Shown one piece after another: positions 25,538 to 34,167 of a stretch of DNA of 64,000 nucleotides; position 1 is the stretch's first letter; every line of letters begins with the position of its first letter. The position numbers were made by a program, and so were the translations under genes. This DNA is from Cellvibrio fontiphilus_A. GTDB taxonomy: Bacteria; Pseudomonadota; Gammaproteobacteria; Pseudomonadales; Cellvibrionaceae. The notes under the pieces were generated by a model. It saw only the letters and a program-made list of their open reading frames with translations. It searched no databases and had not been told where the DNA came from. The DNA lies in NCBI RefSeq assembly GCF_042646205.1, contig NZ_JBHRTF010000003.1, forward strand, positions 620,001-684,000, in the 5' to 3' direction.

Positions 25538-28500
25538 TTAGTAGGGCTGGGTAATTTCAGCAAAAACCAGGGTGACGTACAGGTTGAGTATATGGGGCGA
25601 CTGCTCCAGCAAGATCATAAGGTCTGTTTCTATGCCGCGATTATGCACAGGTGATTTGCGATCACGCATATAGCGTTCAGCGGCAAGCTCCAATACTTCA
25701 AGGAATACAACCGGCTCTGCAAAACGAACCTGTGGGTTAGTAATGCAAAACTGGGTGTAAGCATACAACGCTTCCACTACTGCACTCTTATAATAGGCAG
25801 GGTAGAGTTGGTGAGTTAGCTGATCTATATGGTGTGCAAAGCTTTCTTCGCCAGGCGTCATGGAGCGGCGAATTGTTTTGCAGTCCAAATTGAAGCAGCG
25901 CCCATCGGGGTTACAAAAAATCAATTGCTCGGCAAACATTAAGCTGTGCCAAATGTCTTTCAGGAAATTATCATCAAAGTGAGTAATCAAACCTCGGGCA
26001 GTTCGCCATTCCTTCCAGTCATTGTCTATTGCCTCGGAGAGAATTGCATTTTCATCTTCCGACATTGGTAAGTGATGGATAGGATAGGGAGTGATCTGAT
26101 TAATTTCTTGCGAAAACACCTTTTTCCTTGAGGTTAGAATTGCACGTATTTTCTTGTACAGTCGCGCTGGCGATTGTAACCCCAGCCATTCAACCATACT
26201 CACATCTTCGGCGTCGCCTTTGTCCATACCGCAGAGCAGCATGAAGTTTCTAAGTTGCACCGAATGCAAACCGTCAAATAATTTTGGCTCTGCACGAATT
26301 AAAGAACCGATACCTGATATCAGCTCCTGAACCAGTGTACGCTCCAGCAAATCCGGGAAAAGTTCACGCACACTTTCAAAATATTTTGCGTTAGAGAAAG
26401 ATTGATCGACTTTAATCTCAGTATGATTATTGTCACCTACAGAAATAATAAGGTTGCGCGCAGCCAGCAAAGTTAAGCTATCGGCCAAATCAATTAAGCT
26501 GTAGCTCAGCTGGGAGAAACAAAAGCGCGATAACAGCCAGTAATTGACTTTTTGCGAGCGGTAGAAGAAGTCCCGGATCAATTCTTTAAGGGTGATAACA
26601 CTGCCATTGCTGCCCACATTATCCGTGAGTTTTTTACCTTTTACGTAATTTGAAAATTTACGGTAGGTAATGATGTCACTTTCTGTGTAAAAGTGTTCAA
26701 GCAATGCAGCTGCTATGGGCTCAAGTTGCGCGGGTTGCAGTGCATCATCTTTTGAGTAGCTCGCTAAAACCTGCTGATTCATCGATGGAATATGAAAATG
26801 AGGAATAGTGAGTGTGTTTACCCTGGATGCGCGATAAGCCAAATTTGCCGATGCATAACCCACATATTCTTGTTCATTGCGCAGCTGATAATTGCGCAAC
26901 ATTTGAAACAATAATTCACAATTGGGAACTTTGTTAAGGCGGTGGTCAATCATTAACGTAAAAACAGCGACCTCTGAACTCAACCAATTTTTGTGAATAA
27001 AGGCAATCTCTTGGGTGAGTGTTTCAATAATCCATTCGGCATCGTAACGGCGATAGTCTTCGCGCTCACTTTGCAGCCATGAGAGGCTTAAATACACTTT
27101 ATTATTGATCTCGTAGGTTTGCGATGTTGCCAAACTTTGCACGCGTCGCCGAGGCCTACCAGTCAAGCCCAGTGATTTATTTTCACCGACATGCGCATAA
27201 GCTTCCATAAGGCTTGAGGCTGATACAACCCCCATGGGTTTAATATCTTGCAAACTCTCGGCAATAACACCGTGTTTGGATAAATTTTGTTTGATCGCTT
27301 CATTCTCGGTAAGAACAACCAAAGCAATATTGGATTTAACAAAGCGGGTAGAGCGGCGGCGCATTTTTAATGGATCAAGGTCGTCTGCACTGACCAATCC
27401 TTCATCAAGCATCAACCCAGTCAAAAACAAACTTTGTGCCCAGACCAAAGGAATATTTTCATTTGGCACTCTAGTTTGTGAGCGTGGATTGCGTTTTTCT
27501 GCTTCAATATTTTCAATCGGCAAATAATAAAGCTCGGGAAGTAAACCTATACCATTCACATTTACAGTGAGTGATTCCAACTTTTTCCGATAATACTTTG
27601 CGGTTGCCTCACTGCCGTCAAACAATGCAGTAATGTAGAGGTAGGTGAAAAATAGCGGCCATTCAGATTCAACATGAGCAAAATTTCCCAGCTCATCGTG
27701 CTCGTAATAAATGCGTGAACTTTCTTCCAATACAGTTTGATGGCCATCCCACAAAAAACGTTTACAGCCGTAATTGCCACCTAATTTTGTCAAAATTGAA
27801 TCGCGCGTTTGAGTTGCAAGTGTTTCTTTTCCCACTGCAAATGCAGGGAAGCCGATAATGCTGAGTAAGGCGCTGTCTGTTTCTTTTGAAAGTGATTCAC
27901 GTGGCAGCAGAGAGGCAAGGGTGGTTCTAGCAAGCGAAATCGCATCGGCAATTACATGAATTGTTGCGCGCGGGTCGCCATGTTTTCCGAACAGGTTAAA
28001 TTTATCCAGTGCTTGCAATGCTGCTTTAGCCATGCCCACAGAGCTGGCATTAATTTCTGTTTTACCGTTGTTGACTTTATTACCGCGCTCCCAAATTCCA
28101 TAATCGGGCGTGCGGTAAGCACTCGCTATGTAATAGACAAGATTCTGAACAAAATCTACTTCGTCGTAGGTGCATACAATTCGCAGGCCTGATGCGCTCA
28201 TTTGTGCGAGCATCAGTAAATAAACCGAGGTTGCATCTATTTGTAAATGGCCCCAGGCATCATCGGCAACAACGGGTAATCCCGTAGCGGTATCGTATTT
28301 GGCATGCAGCGCATCGCGGTTATCCAATGAATGTTTGAATGCTTCAACCTTATTGGCCTGACGCATCATGGATTGCAAGAGACCGCGCATTAATTTAATG
28401 GTGGATTGTTCAAGCAGATCGCTTTTATAGGTTTCACCTTGGTGCTTTAACGCAAGCGACAAAGACCAAACACTGATAATCGAATAAACATTGTCGCGAA

Positions 28501-28636
28501 CCCACGCATCTGTGTAGTCGCCATGGCTGGTAATTGCTGTACTTGCGGGCAGCAAACCAGTAACTGGATGCTGTTTACTCAGTATGACTGTTTCGACCTC
28601 AGCGTATAAGCGCTCTAACAGTTGTCTGTGCTTCAT
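25538..28636 (-). CDS. GH15 / phosphorylase-kinase alpha-like glycoside hydrolase family protein
   Basis: A 1032-residue protein whose first 550 residues have the (alpha/alpha)6 look of family GH15 glucoamylases in the branch that includes the alpha/beta subunits of eukaryotic phosphorylase kinase: HGDYTDAWVRDNVYSIIS near residue 38, DDAWGHLQIDATSVYLL near 130, and DYGIWERG near 180. The C-terminal half is helical and not assigned. No signal peptide, so it is cytoplasmic. It lies at the far end of the glycogen gene arm and probably acts on, or binds, alpha-glucan; catalysis is not certain. The ATG at 28636 (MKHRQLLERLY) is preferred over a TTG at 28681, but neither has a good ribosome site. 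Confidence 0.8.
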   Translation of the reverse strand: MKHRQLLERLYAEVETVILSKQHPVTGLLPASTAITSHGDYTDAWVRDNVYSIISVWSLSLALKHQGETYKSDLLEQSTIKLMRGLLQSMMRQANKVEAFKHSLDNRDALHAKYDTATGLPVVADDAWGHLQIDATSVYLLMLAQMSASGLRIVCTYDEVDFVQNLVYYIASAYRTPDYGIWERGNKVNNGKTEINASSVGMAKAALQALDKFNLFGKHGDPRATIHVIADAISLARTTLASLLPRESLSKETDSALLSIIGFPAFAVGKETLATQTRDSILTKLGGNYGCKRFLWDGHQTVLEESSRIYYEHDELGNFAHVESEWPLFFTYLYITALFDGSEATAKYYRKKLESLTVNVNGIGLLPELYYLPIENIEAEKRNPRSQTRVPNENIPLVWAQSLFLTGLMLDEGLVSADDLDPLKMRRRSTRFVKSNIALVVLTENEAIKQNLSKHGVIAESLQDIKPMGVVSASSLMEAYAHVGENKSLGLTGRPRRRVQSLATSQTYEINNKVYLSLSWLQSEREDYRRYDAEWIIETLTQEIAFIHKNWLSSEVAVFTLMIDHRLNKVPNCELLFQMLRNYQLRNEQEYVGYASANLAYRASRVNTLTIPHFHIPSMNQQVLASYSKDDALQPAQLEPIAAALLEHFYTESDIITYRKFSNYVKGKKLTDNVGSNGSVITLKELIRDFFYRSQKVNYWLLSRFCFSQLSYSLIDLADSLTLLAARNLIISVGDNNHTEIKVDQSFSNAKYFESVRELFPDLLERTLVQELISGIGSLIRAEPKLFDGLHSVQLRNFMLLCGMDKGDAEDVSMVEWLGLQSPARLYKKIRAILTSRKKVFSQEINQITPYPIHHLPMSEDENAILSEAIDNDWKEWRTARGLITHFDDNFLKDIWHSLMFAEQLIFCNPDGRCFNLDCKTIRRSMTPGEESFAHHIDQLTHQLYPAYYKSAVVEALYAYTQFCITNPQVRFAEPVVFLEVLELAAERYMRDRKSPVHNRGIETDLMILLEQSPHILNLYVTLVFAEITQPY

Positions 28637-28827
28637 AAAAAGGCTGTGCCATTCCAAATAAGCGAAGGGAAAGGGCCACAAACCAAGCCGGCAAGCCTTA
28701 CAGGATTATCGTGCATGGTGTTGATCCGTACTCAATTTAACATAATATACATTATGCGCAATTGGTGTGGGTTCTTGTGTGGCCATTAATAAGAAAGATT
28801 GCTGGCAAACAACTTGCCGGCCTATCT

Positions 28828-29190
28828 TTAAGCATAAGCTACCATAGCAAATAATTCGGTAGCTTTGGGCGTTCTGGGTTGAGCCTGGATCATTTCCATC
28901 AGCTGGTTGCAGGCCTCCTCATTGGACGCGTCTATCTCTACGCCGAATCCACGACTGTTGGTGTGAACGACAATCGATTCAAACTTGTAGCGTTGAAGCT
29001 TTTGTGAGCTGCGATAAACCAGAATTTCTATGTCGAGTTGCTGTAATGCATGAACATCTGAAAGATCAGATTCAATATATAGGCCATATCGACTTCCATT
29101 TTTGATACGTCCTATAGCGACCGGAACACCGTAACGATAAATAAGGATTTTAATGTCGGTTGGGTGACGATCACTGCATCTATGTTCCAT
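28828..29190 (-). CDS. PilZ-domain protein (c-di-GMP receptor)
   Basis: 120 residues. Both c-di-GMP binding motifs of PilZ are present: RCSDR (residues 4-8, RxxxR) and NGSRYG (31-36, [D/N]xSxxG). A single-domain receptor that could link the second messenger to a nearby partner. It sits between malQ and the GH15-like gene, 66 bases after malQ, in the same direction, so it is probably co-transcribed with glycogen genes. That context is unusual for PilZ proteins, which more often accompany motility or exopolysaccharide genes. Confidence 0.85.
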   Translation of the reverse strand: MEHRCSDRHPTDIKILIYRYGVPVAIGRIKNGSRYGLYIESDLSDVHALQQLDIEILVYRSSQKLQRYKFESIVVHTNSRGFGVEIDASNEEACNQLMEMIQAQPRTPKATELFAMVAYA

Positions 29191-29256
29191 AACGATTCCT
29201 GCGCAAGTTGAGTGATAAATGTGCCATCATCGGTTTGGGCTTGCCCTGGGGCGCCT

Positions 29257-30768
29257 TTAGCCAAGCCGATGATAGATAGTTAACAACTGCCGGATATCAC
29301 CGGCTAATCCTGGATCAAGCTGATCCCAAGAAAATGTCCACACCCAATTTTTATCCGTTGTGCCGGGCATATTCATCCTGTGCCCTCCATCAAGCTCCAA
29401 AAGGTCTTGCATTGGCATAATTGCCATATTTCCTACCGAGGATAATGCCGCTTCAATCAACAGCCATGGCATTGGCTCTGTAGAATTAAAAAAATATTTT
29501 TTGATTAATTGACGACTGTTTTCCGCTAGGTTTTCATACCAGCCCAAAGTGGTATCGTTGTCGTGCGTGCCGGTGTAAATCACCTCGTCGCGACTATGAT
29601 TATGTGGCAAGTGCGGGTTGTTGCTGTTGCCATCAAATCCGAATTGCAACACTAACATGCCGGGCAAATTAAATTCACGGCGCAGCGCTTCTACTTCTTC
29701 GGTGATAAGCCCCAAGTTTTCGGCAACCAAAGGCAGCTGGGGAAAGGCTTCAAAACAAGCGCGAAGTAATGCTGCGCCGGGTGCTTTTACCCACTTGCCT
29801 GCGCGCGCATCTTTGCTGCCTGCAGGAATTTCCCAAAACGCTTCAAAGCCTCGAAAGTGGTCTATACGAATTAAATCAAATAATTGGAGTTGGGTTTTTA
29901 ATCTTGCTTGCCACCATAGGAAACCGTCTGCAGTCATCGCCTCCCAATTGTAATGAGGGTTGCCCCAGTGCTGCCCTGTCTCTGAAAAATAATCGGGTGG
30001 CACTCCTGCTACTGTTAGTGGGTTTCCGTGTGTATCCACACAAAAGTAATGCTGTTGTGCCCAAACATCAGCACTGTCGTGCCCGACAAAAATGGGCATG
30101 TCACCAAATAGAAAAATGCCTCGATCATTCGCGTATTTTTTTAACGCATGCCATTGGCTAAAAAAAGCAAACTGTTCAAATACTACCTGATCAATTTCAG
30201 CTTTTAATTCTTCTCGAATGGTTTGAAGCGATGTTATCTCACGTGTGCGAAGCTCAGCAGGCCAATCTACCCAGGATACATTGGGTCTGCTTGCACGTAT
30301 TGCGCTAAATAACGCAAAATCATTTAGCCAATAATCTTGTTCTTCACAAAAGCGTTCAAAATTTTCCTTGAGCTGTGCGCCCTGCTCGCCTGCCAATTTT
30401 TCATAAAAAGATGTGGCGGCTATGTGTCGTAAATCGGTAATTGTTTGATTGCGATTAACGCTTTCTGAAAACGTAATCCAGCCTTGTTCTACAAGCCAAT
30501 CCAAACTGATTAAGTCCGGGTTTCCTGCGTGAGCAGAAATAGACTGATAGGGAGACATGTCATTCTGGGTTGGGCCAGTTGGCAACATCTGCCAAATAGA
30601 AAAACCGGCCTCCGCTATAAAGTCTACAAACTTGTAGGCGTCACGTCCCAATGTACCAAAAAAATTTTTGTCACTATTAAAACTGTAGAATTCAGAACAG
30701 GGTAAGGATGTTGGATGTAACAAAACACCCGCTGTGCGGCGCTCAAACAAGGGTGATTTGTTAACCAT
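29257..30768 (-). CDS. malQ: 4-alpha-glucanotransferase (amylomaltase)
   Basis: GH77 enzyme that moves alpha-1,4-glucan segments between malto-oligosaccharides. Conserved sites: RTAGVLLHPTSLP near the N-terminus, LIRIDHFRGFEAFWEIP with the nucleophile Asp, VAENLG with the acid/base Glu, and the THDNDTTLGW block. 503 residues, as expected. It lies 42 bases after the GH57 gene in the glgC arm. Probably trims or recycles chains during glycogen turnover. Confidence 0.95.
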   Translation of the reverse strand: MVNKSPLFERRTAGVLLHPTSLPCSEFYSFNSDKNFFGTLGRDAYKFVDFIAEAGFSIWQMLPTGPTQNDMSPYQSISAHAGNPDLISLDWLVEQGWITFSESVNRNQTITDLRHIAATSFYEKLAGEQGAQLKENFERFCEEQDYWLNDFALFSAIRASRPNVSWVDWPAELRTREITSLQTIREELKAEIDQVVFEQFAFFSQWHALKKYANDRGIFLFGDMPIFVGHDSADVWAQQHYFCVDTHGNPLTVAGVPPDYFSETGQHWGNPHYNWEAMTADGFLWWQARLKTQLQLFDLIRIDHFRGFEAFWEIPAGSKDARAGKWVKAPGAALLRACFEAFPQLPLVAENLGLITEEVEALRREFNLPGMLVLQFGFDGNSNNPHLPHNHSRDEVIYTGTHDNDTTLGWYENLAENSRQLIKKYFFNSTEPMPWLLIEAALSSVGNMAIMPMQDLLELDGGHRMNMPGTTDKNWVWTFSWDQLDPGLAGDIRQLLTIYHRLG

Positions 30769-30810
30769 AAGTATGCGCCCTCCCCTTTAATGCTGATAAA
30801 AAGTTAAACG

Positions 30811-32547
30811 TCAATTCGCATGTCCTTGTCGCATTACGCCCCCAGAGGCGGGATCTCCACCACCTACGCTCATTACTTGATGTAAATAAGCTGGCGTTGG
30901 TTGATCTATTAAGGTGTAAAGGTTGATGAGATGGCGACGAAATAAATATTCGAAGTCACTTACGCTTTGGGCGGGGTTGTAATCACCGAACCACCAAAAC
31001 CAATCCGATCCCTCACACAGAGCCAATTGTTTCTCAATTTGAGCTAGCTGTGCAGGAGAAAAACTACGTTTGGAAAGTGCCAGATCGACCTGTTGTTTAG
31101 CGTCGCACAACATATCCCAGCCGCGATTTTTGTCCTTGTCGCCAATCCAGGTCGAGAAGGTGCCGTATACCCAGCTACCAGCAACCAAGTGTGGCATTGC
31201 CAGTGGCAAAGGTTTTTGTTGATCCAAAAATTCACTGTAGGTGGTTAATTCAAGTTGTGGGTGATTAGACAAGCGCTCATACAGATTGTGAAGAAAATGA
31301 TAGGCATTTTCAGGGAAGTATTCCCATGCATTTTCTCCATCCATAATGACGGAGATAACGGTGTTTTTGGTGTCTTTACTGTGTTTTGCTATGTTGACGA
31401 TATGATTTAGCAAATCGCCTACTGCATCATCTGAATGCCATGTGGCGTATTTGAAACCAATAAGATCTGACAACCCATCATCCCGGAAAAACGTTTTAAT
31501 TTTTGTATTGTGGAATGTGTAAGCTCGGTGTAAGGACTCCTGCTTTGAATACAATTCAGTTGCTATTGTGTGATTCTCTGGTGCACGCAAACTATTATGC
31601 AAGACCGAATCACCGGTGGCAGCCCAATCAAACTTCTCGGCACTCAACAACGCCAGAGTTTCATCGCTTAATGCGCCTTCAGAAGCCCAACAACCTTTTG
31701 GGCGAATACCAAAGTAGTGCTCAAAAACTTTAAGCCCTTCATGCAAATGCCAGCGAGCTCTATTGCGACCATCAGGATAAAAATCTGCATTAGGCAGCTG
31801 CACATCGGGCATTGCTTGTTTCGCGCTATTAAGATCGAGCAATAAAGGAACTATAGGGTGAGCATAGGGGCTCATGCATAGTTCGATCTGCCCTCTTTCT
31901 GCAAGTTTTCGGTAACGCGGCCCAATAGATGCGACGAGTTCACCGATGATGGCGAGTAATTCCCGCCTGTCGGCCATAGAAAAATTACGTTCTTTGTCTT
32001 GTAGTTTTTTGATTCGGGGATCGGTGCGACGCGGTATTTCAGCGAGCCAGCTGAGGTGATACCAAACACATAAATCAACGGCAAATTGTTCATTCAAATA
32101 GCGTGTAAGAAAAGGCTTTTCATTGAGCGAGTCAACTATGTCAGCAAGTTCTTTGAATATGGGGAAGCGATCAATCATGCGTTCGCGATTAGCGCGTAAA
32201 TATTTTTTTAGTAGATCGCTGTAAGCCATAGAGCCAGGAGCCGGCATTACCGGCTCCACCAGTGATGCTAGCACTGCATCTTTAATTTTATCGCCCTTTG
32301 TTAAATAAGCAGCAATTTGCTGCGCATAATCATCCAGCTGCTCAAGTAAAATGGGCGCAAAGTTAACCACCGCTTTTGCGGCGGGCTGCTCCTCCAAGTG
32401 CGCAGCCATGTCCACATAATCTTTAATCGCGTGAAGGTAAGTCCAGGGGAAATAATATTCCCCGGTAACTATGTCGCGGTAATCCGGTTGATGCATATGC
32501 CAAAGAAAAACGACCTTCGTTTTACCATGATTAACCATTAACTTCAT
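30811..32547 (-). CDS. GH57 family alpha-glucan hydrolase or transferase
   Basis: Cytoplasmic GH57 enzyme of 578 residues. Conserved region 1 is FLWHMHQPDYRD near the N-terminus; the nucleophile region is CWASEGALSDE near residue 289, and the acid/base region VIMDGENAWEY near residue 402. GH57 contains amylases, 4-alpha-glucanotransferases and branching enzymes; the glgB of this locus is a GH13 type, so a branching role is less likely here. The start at 32547 overlaps the glgC end by 17 bases, with AGGACAGG right before it, which implies coupled translation. Confidence 0.9.
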   Translation of the reverse strand: MKLMVNHGKTKVVFLWHMHQPDYRDIVTGEYYFPWTYLHAIKDYVDMAAHLEEQPAAKAVVNFAPILLEQLDDYAQQIAAYLTKGDKIKDAVLASLVEPVMPAPGSMAYSDLLKKYLRANRERMIDRFPIFKELADIVDSLNEKPFLTRYLNEQFAVDLCVWYHLSWLAEIPRRTDPRIKKLQDKERNFSMADRRELLAIIGELVASIGPRYRKLAERGQIELCMSPYAHPIVPLLLDLNSAKQAMPDVQLPNADFYPDGRNRARWHLHEGLKVFEHYFGIRPKGCWASEGALSDETLALLSAEKFDWAATGDSVLHNSLRAPENHTIATELYSKQESLHRAYTFHNTKIKTFFRDDGLSDLIGFKYATWHSDDAVGDLLNHIVNIAKHSKDTKNTVISVIMDGENAWEYFPENAYHFLHNLYERLSNHPQLELTTYSEFLDQQKPLPLAMPHLVAGSWVYGTFSTWIGDKDKNRGWDMLCDAKQQVDLALSKRSFSPAQLAQIEKQLALCEGSDWFWWFGDYNPAQSVSDFEYLFRRHLINLYTLIDQPTPAYLHQVMSVGGGDPASGGVMRQGHAN

Positions 32548-33796
32548 CCTGTCCTAACATATCTGGCGTGACTAATACGACACCTTTGGGTGATACATGG
32601 AAGCGTTTTTTATCTTCTTCCAAGTCGTAACCAATGATGGTGCCATCGGGGATTCTGCAGCGACGATCAATAAGTGCTTTGCGAATTTTGCAATTTCTGC
32701 CGACATCAACACCTGGAAATAAAACTGAATCTTCAATTTCACAATAGGAGTGAACTCTAACGCGAGGGAACAACAACGAATGCTTAACTGCTGAACCAGA
32801 AATAATGCAGCCACCTGCGATTAATGAATCCACCGCGTAACCACGTCGCCCTTCATCATTAAAAACAAATTTTGCTGGCGCCACTTGTTCTTGATAAGTC
32901 CAGATCGGCCAAGCACCATCATACAAATCCAGTTCTGGTGTAATACCGGTTAGTTCCAAATTGGCTTCCCAGAGTGAATCCACTGTTCCTACATCGCGCC
33001 AGTAAGCATCGCCACCTGAAACCGGATCGCGGAATGGGAACGCATTTACACGATGGGTTTTTATCATTGAAGGAATAATGTCCTTACCGAAGTCGTGTGA
33101 TGAATTAGGATCATCTCTGTCTTTCAATAATTCTTTAAATAACACTTTGGTACTAAAAACATAAATACCCATGGATGCCAATGCTTTGTCTGGCTTGCCA
33201 GCTACAGGTTCAGGGTTTTTGGGTTTTTCGGTGAATTTAACAATACGAAAATCTTTATCAACATCCATCACGCCAAATGCGTGGGCGATTTCAAGAGGTA
33301 CTTCAATACAGCCGACAGTGATATCAGCGCCGCGCTCTACGTGAGCGGCGATCATGGTTCCATAATCCATTTTATACACGTGGTCGCCGGCAAGAATGAG
33401 TACATATTCAGGGTTGTGGCGACGAATAATATCGATGTTTTGAACAACCGCATCGGCGGTTCCTACATACCAGGATTCGCTTAGTCGCTGTTGGGCTGGC
33501 AACAATTCAACAAACTCACCCAGCTCACCACCAAGGAAACCCCACCCACGCTGCACGTGACGGTCCAGCGAGTGGGATTTATATTGCGTGAGCACACTAA
33601 TCCGACGAATTCCCGAGTTAACACAATTCGACAAAGGGAAATCGATGATGCGAAATTTCCCGCCAAAATGAACCGCTGGTTTTGCCCTCCAGTCGGTTAA
33701 TTGATGCAACCGGGAGCCACGCCCGCCCGCAAGAATAATTGCCAATGTTTCGCGAGTAAGTCGACTAACAAAACGACCTGATGATTGTGTACTCAT
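32531..33796 (-). CDS. glgC: Glucose-1-phosphate adenylyltransferase (ADP-glucose pyrophosphorylase)
   Basis: Makes ADP-glucose, the donor for glycogen synthesis; usually the controlled step. Signature sequences: LAGGRGSRLHQLTDWRAKPA (nucleotide binding), IIDFPLSNCVNSGIRRI, AGDHVYKMDYG, and a left-handed beta-helix at the C-terminus (from about 300). 421 residues matches the bacterial enzyme. AAGGAAGAAG lies before the ATG. First gene of the minus arm, divergent from glgB across a 371-base control region. Confidence 0.96.
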   Translation of the reverse strand: MSTQSSGRFVSRLTRETLAIILAGGRGSRLHQLTDWRAKPAVHFGGKFRIIDFPLSNCVNSGIRRISVLTQYKSHSLDRHVQRGWGFLGGELGEFVELLPAQQRLSESWYVGTADAVVQNIDIIRRHNPEYVLILAGDHVYKMDYGTMIAAHVERGADITVGCIEVPLEIAHAFGVMDVDKDFRIVKFTEKPKNPEPVAGKPDKALASMGIYVFSTKVLFKELLKDRDDPNSSHDFGKDIIPSMIKTHRVNAFPFRDPVSGGDAYWRDVGTVDSLWEANLELTGITPELDLYDGAWPIWTYQEQVAPAKFVFNDEGRRGYAVDSLIAGGCIISGSAVKHSLLFPRVRVHSYCEIEDSVLFPGVDVGRNCKIRKALIDRRCRIPDGTIIGYDLEEDKKRFHVSPKGVVLVTPDMLGQDEVNG

Positions 33797-34167
33797 TAAA
33801 TCTTCTTCCTTATGGCTATTGTGTTTGCAGATTATGAATTTTTTGTGACTGCACTAACATAGTGTGAGCAATATCAATGCCAATACATTGATCCAACTCA
33901 AGGATTCAATTATCACAAAAACCTTATGGTGCACTTAACAGTAAGCAAGTCTTTGTCAGTGCGAGTTAAGTGTAGCTTCAAGTTTGGCATTGAATCTGCA
34001 AATGCCAAATTTGAAAGTAAATTTTTTTAATAATTCTTACGACAAACCAAGCAGATACTGGCTAAGCTAGCTAAGTACATTTGGTGAATAATTTTTATAA
34101 TTGTTATCACTTTTCGTGCCGCCCATGACATGTGCACTGTTACATCATTTAAACAGGAACTGATTTA
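33797..34167. promoter_or_regulatory. Divergent control region between glgC and glgB, with two inverted repeats
   Basis: No gene is present. It should carry promoters for both arms. A perfect 9-bp inverted repeat TTTGGCATT (33983-33991) / AATGCCAAA (34001-34009) with a 9-base spacer looks like a dimeric repressor site. A second, CACTTAAC (33932-33939) / GTTAAGTG (33965-33972), is spaced by 25 bases. I could not place -10/-35 boxes with confidence. Confidence 0.5.

Noticed and set aside
25487..25654. Small plus-strand frame starting MKTWLQAG near the 3' end of the GH15-like gene
   Set aside because: Most of it overlaps the well-supported GH15-like coding sequence in antisense, and no relatives are recognised.
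30811..32547. Calling the GH57 protein a second glycogen branching enzyme
   Set aside because: A complete GH13 branching enzyme is in the same locus and the GH57 subgroup cannot be decided by eye.
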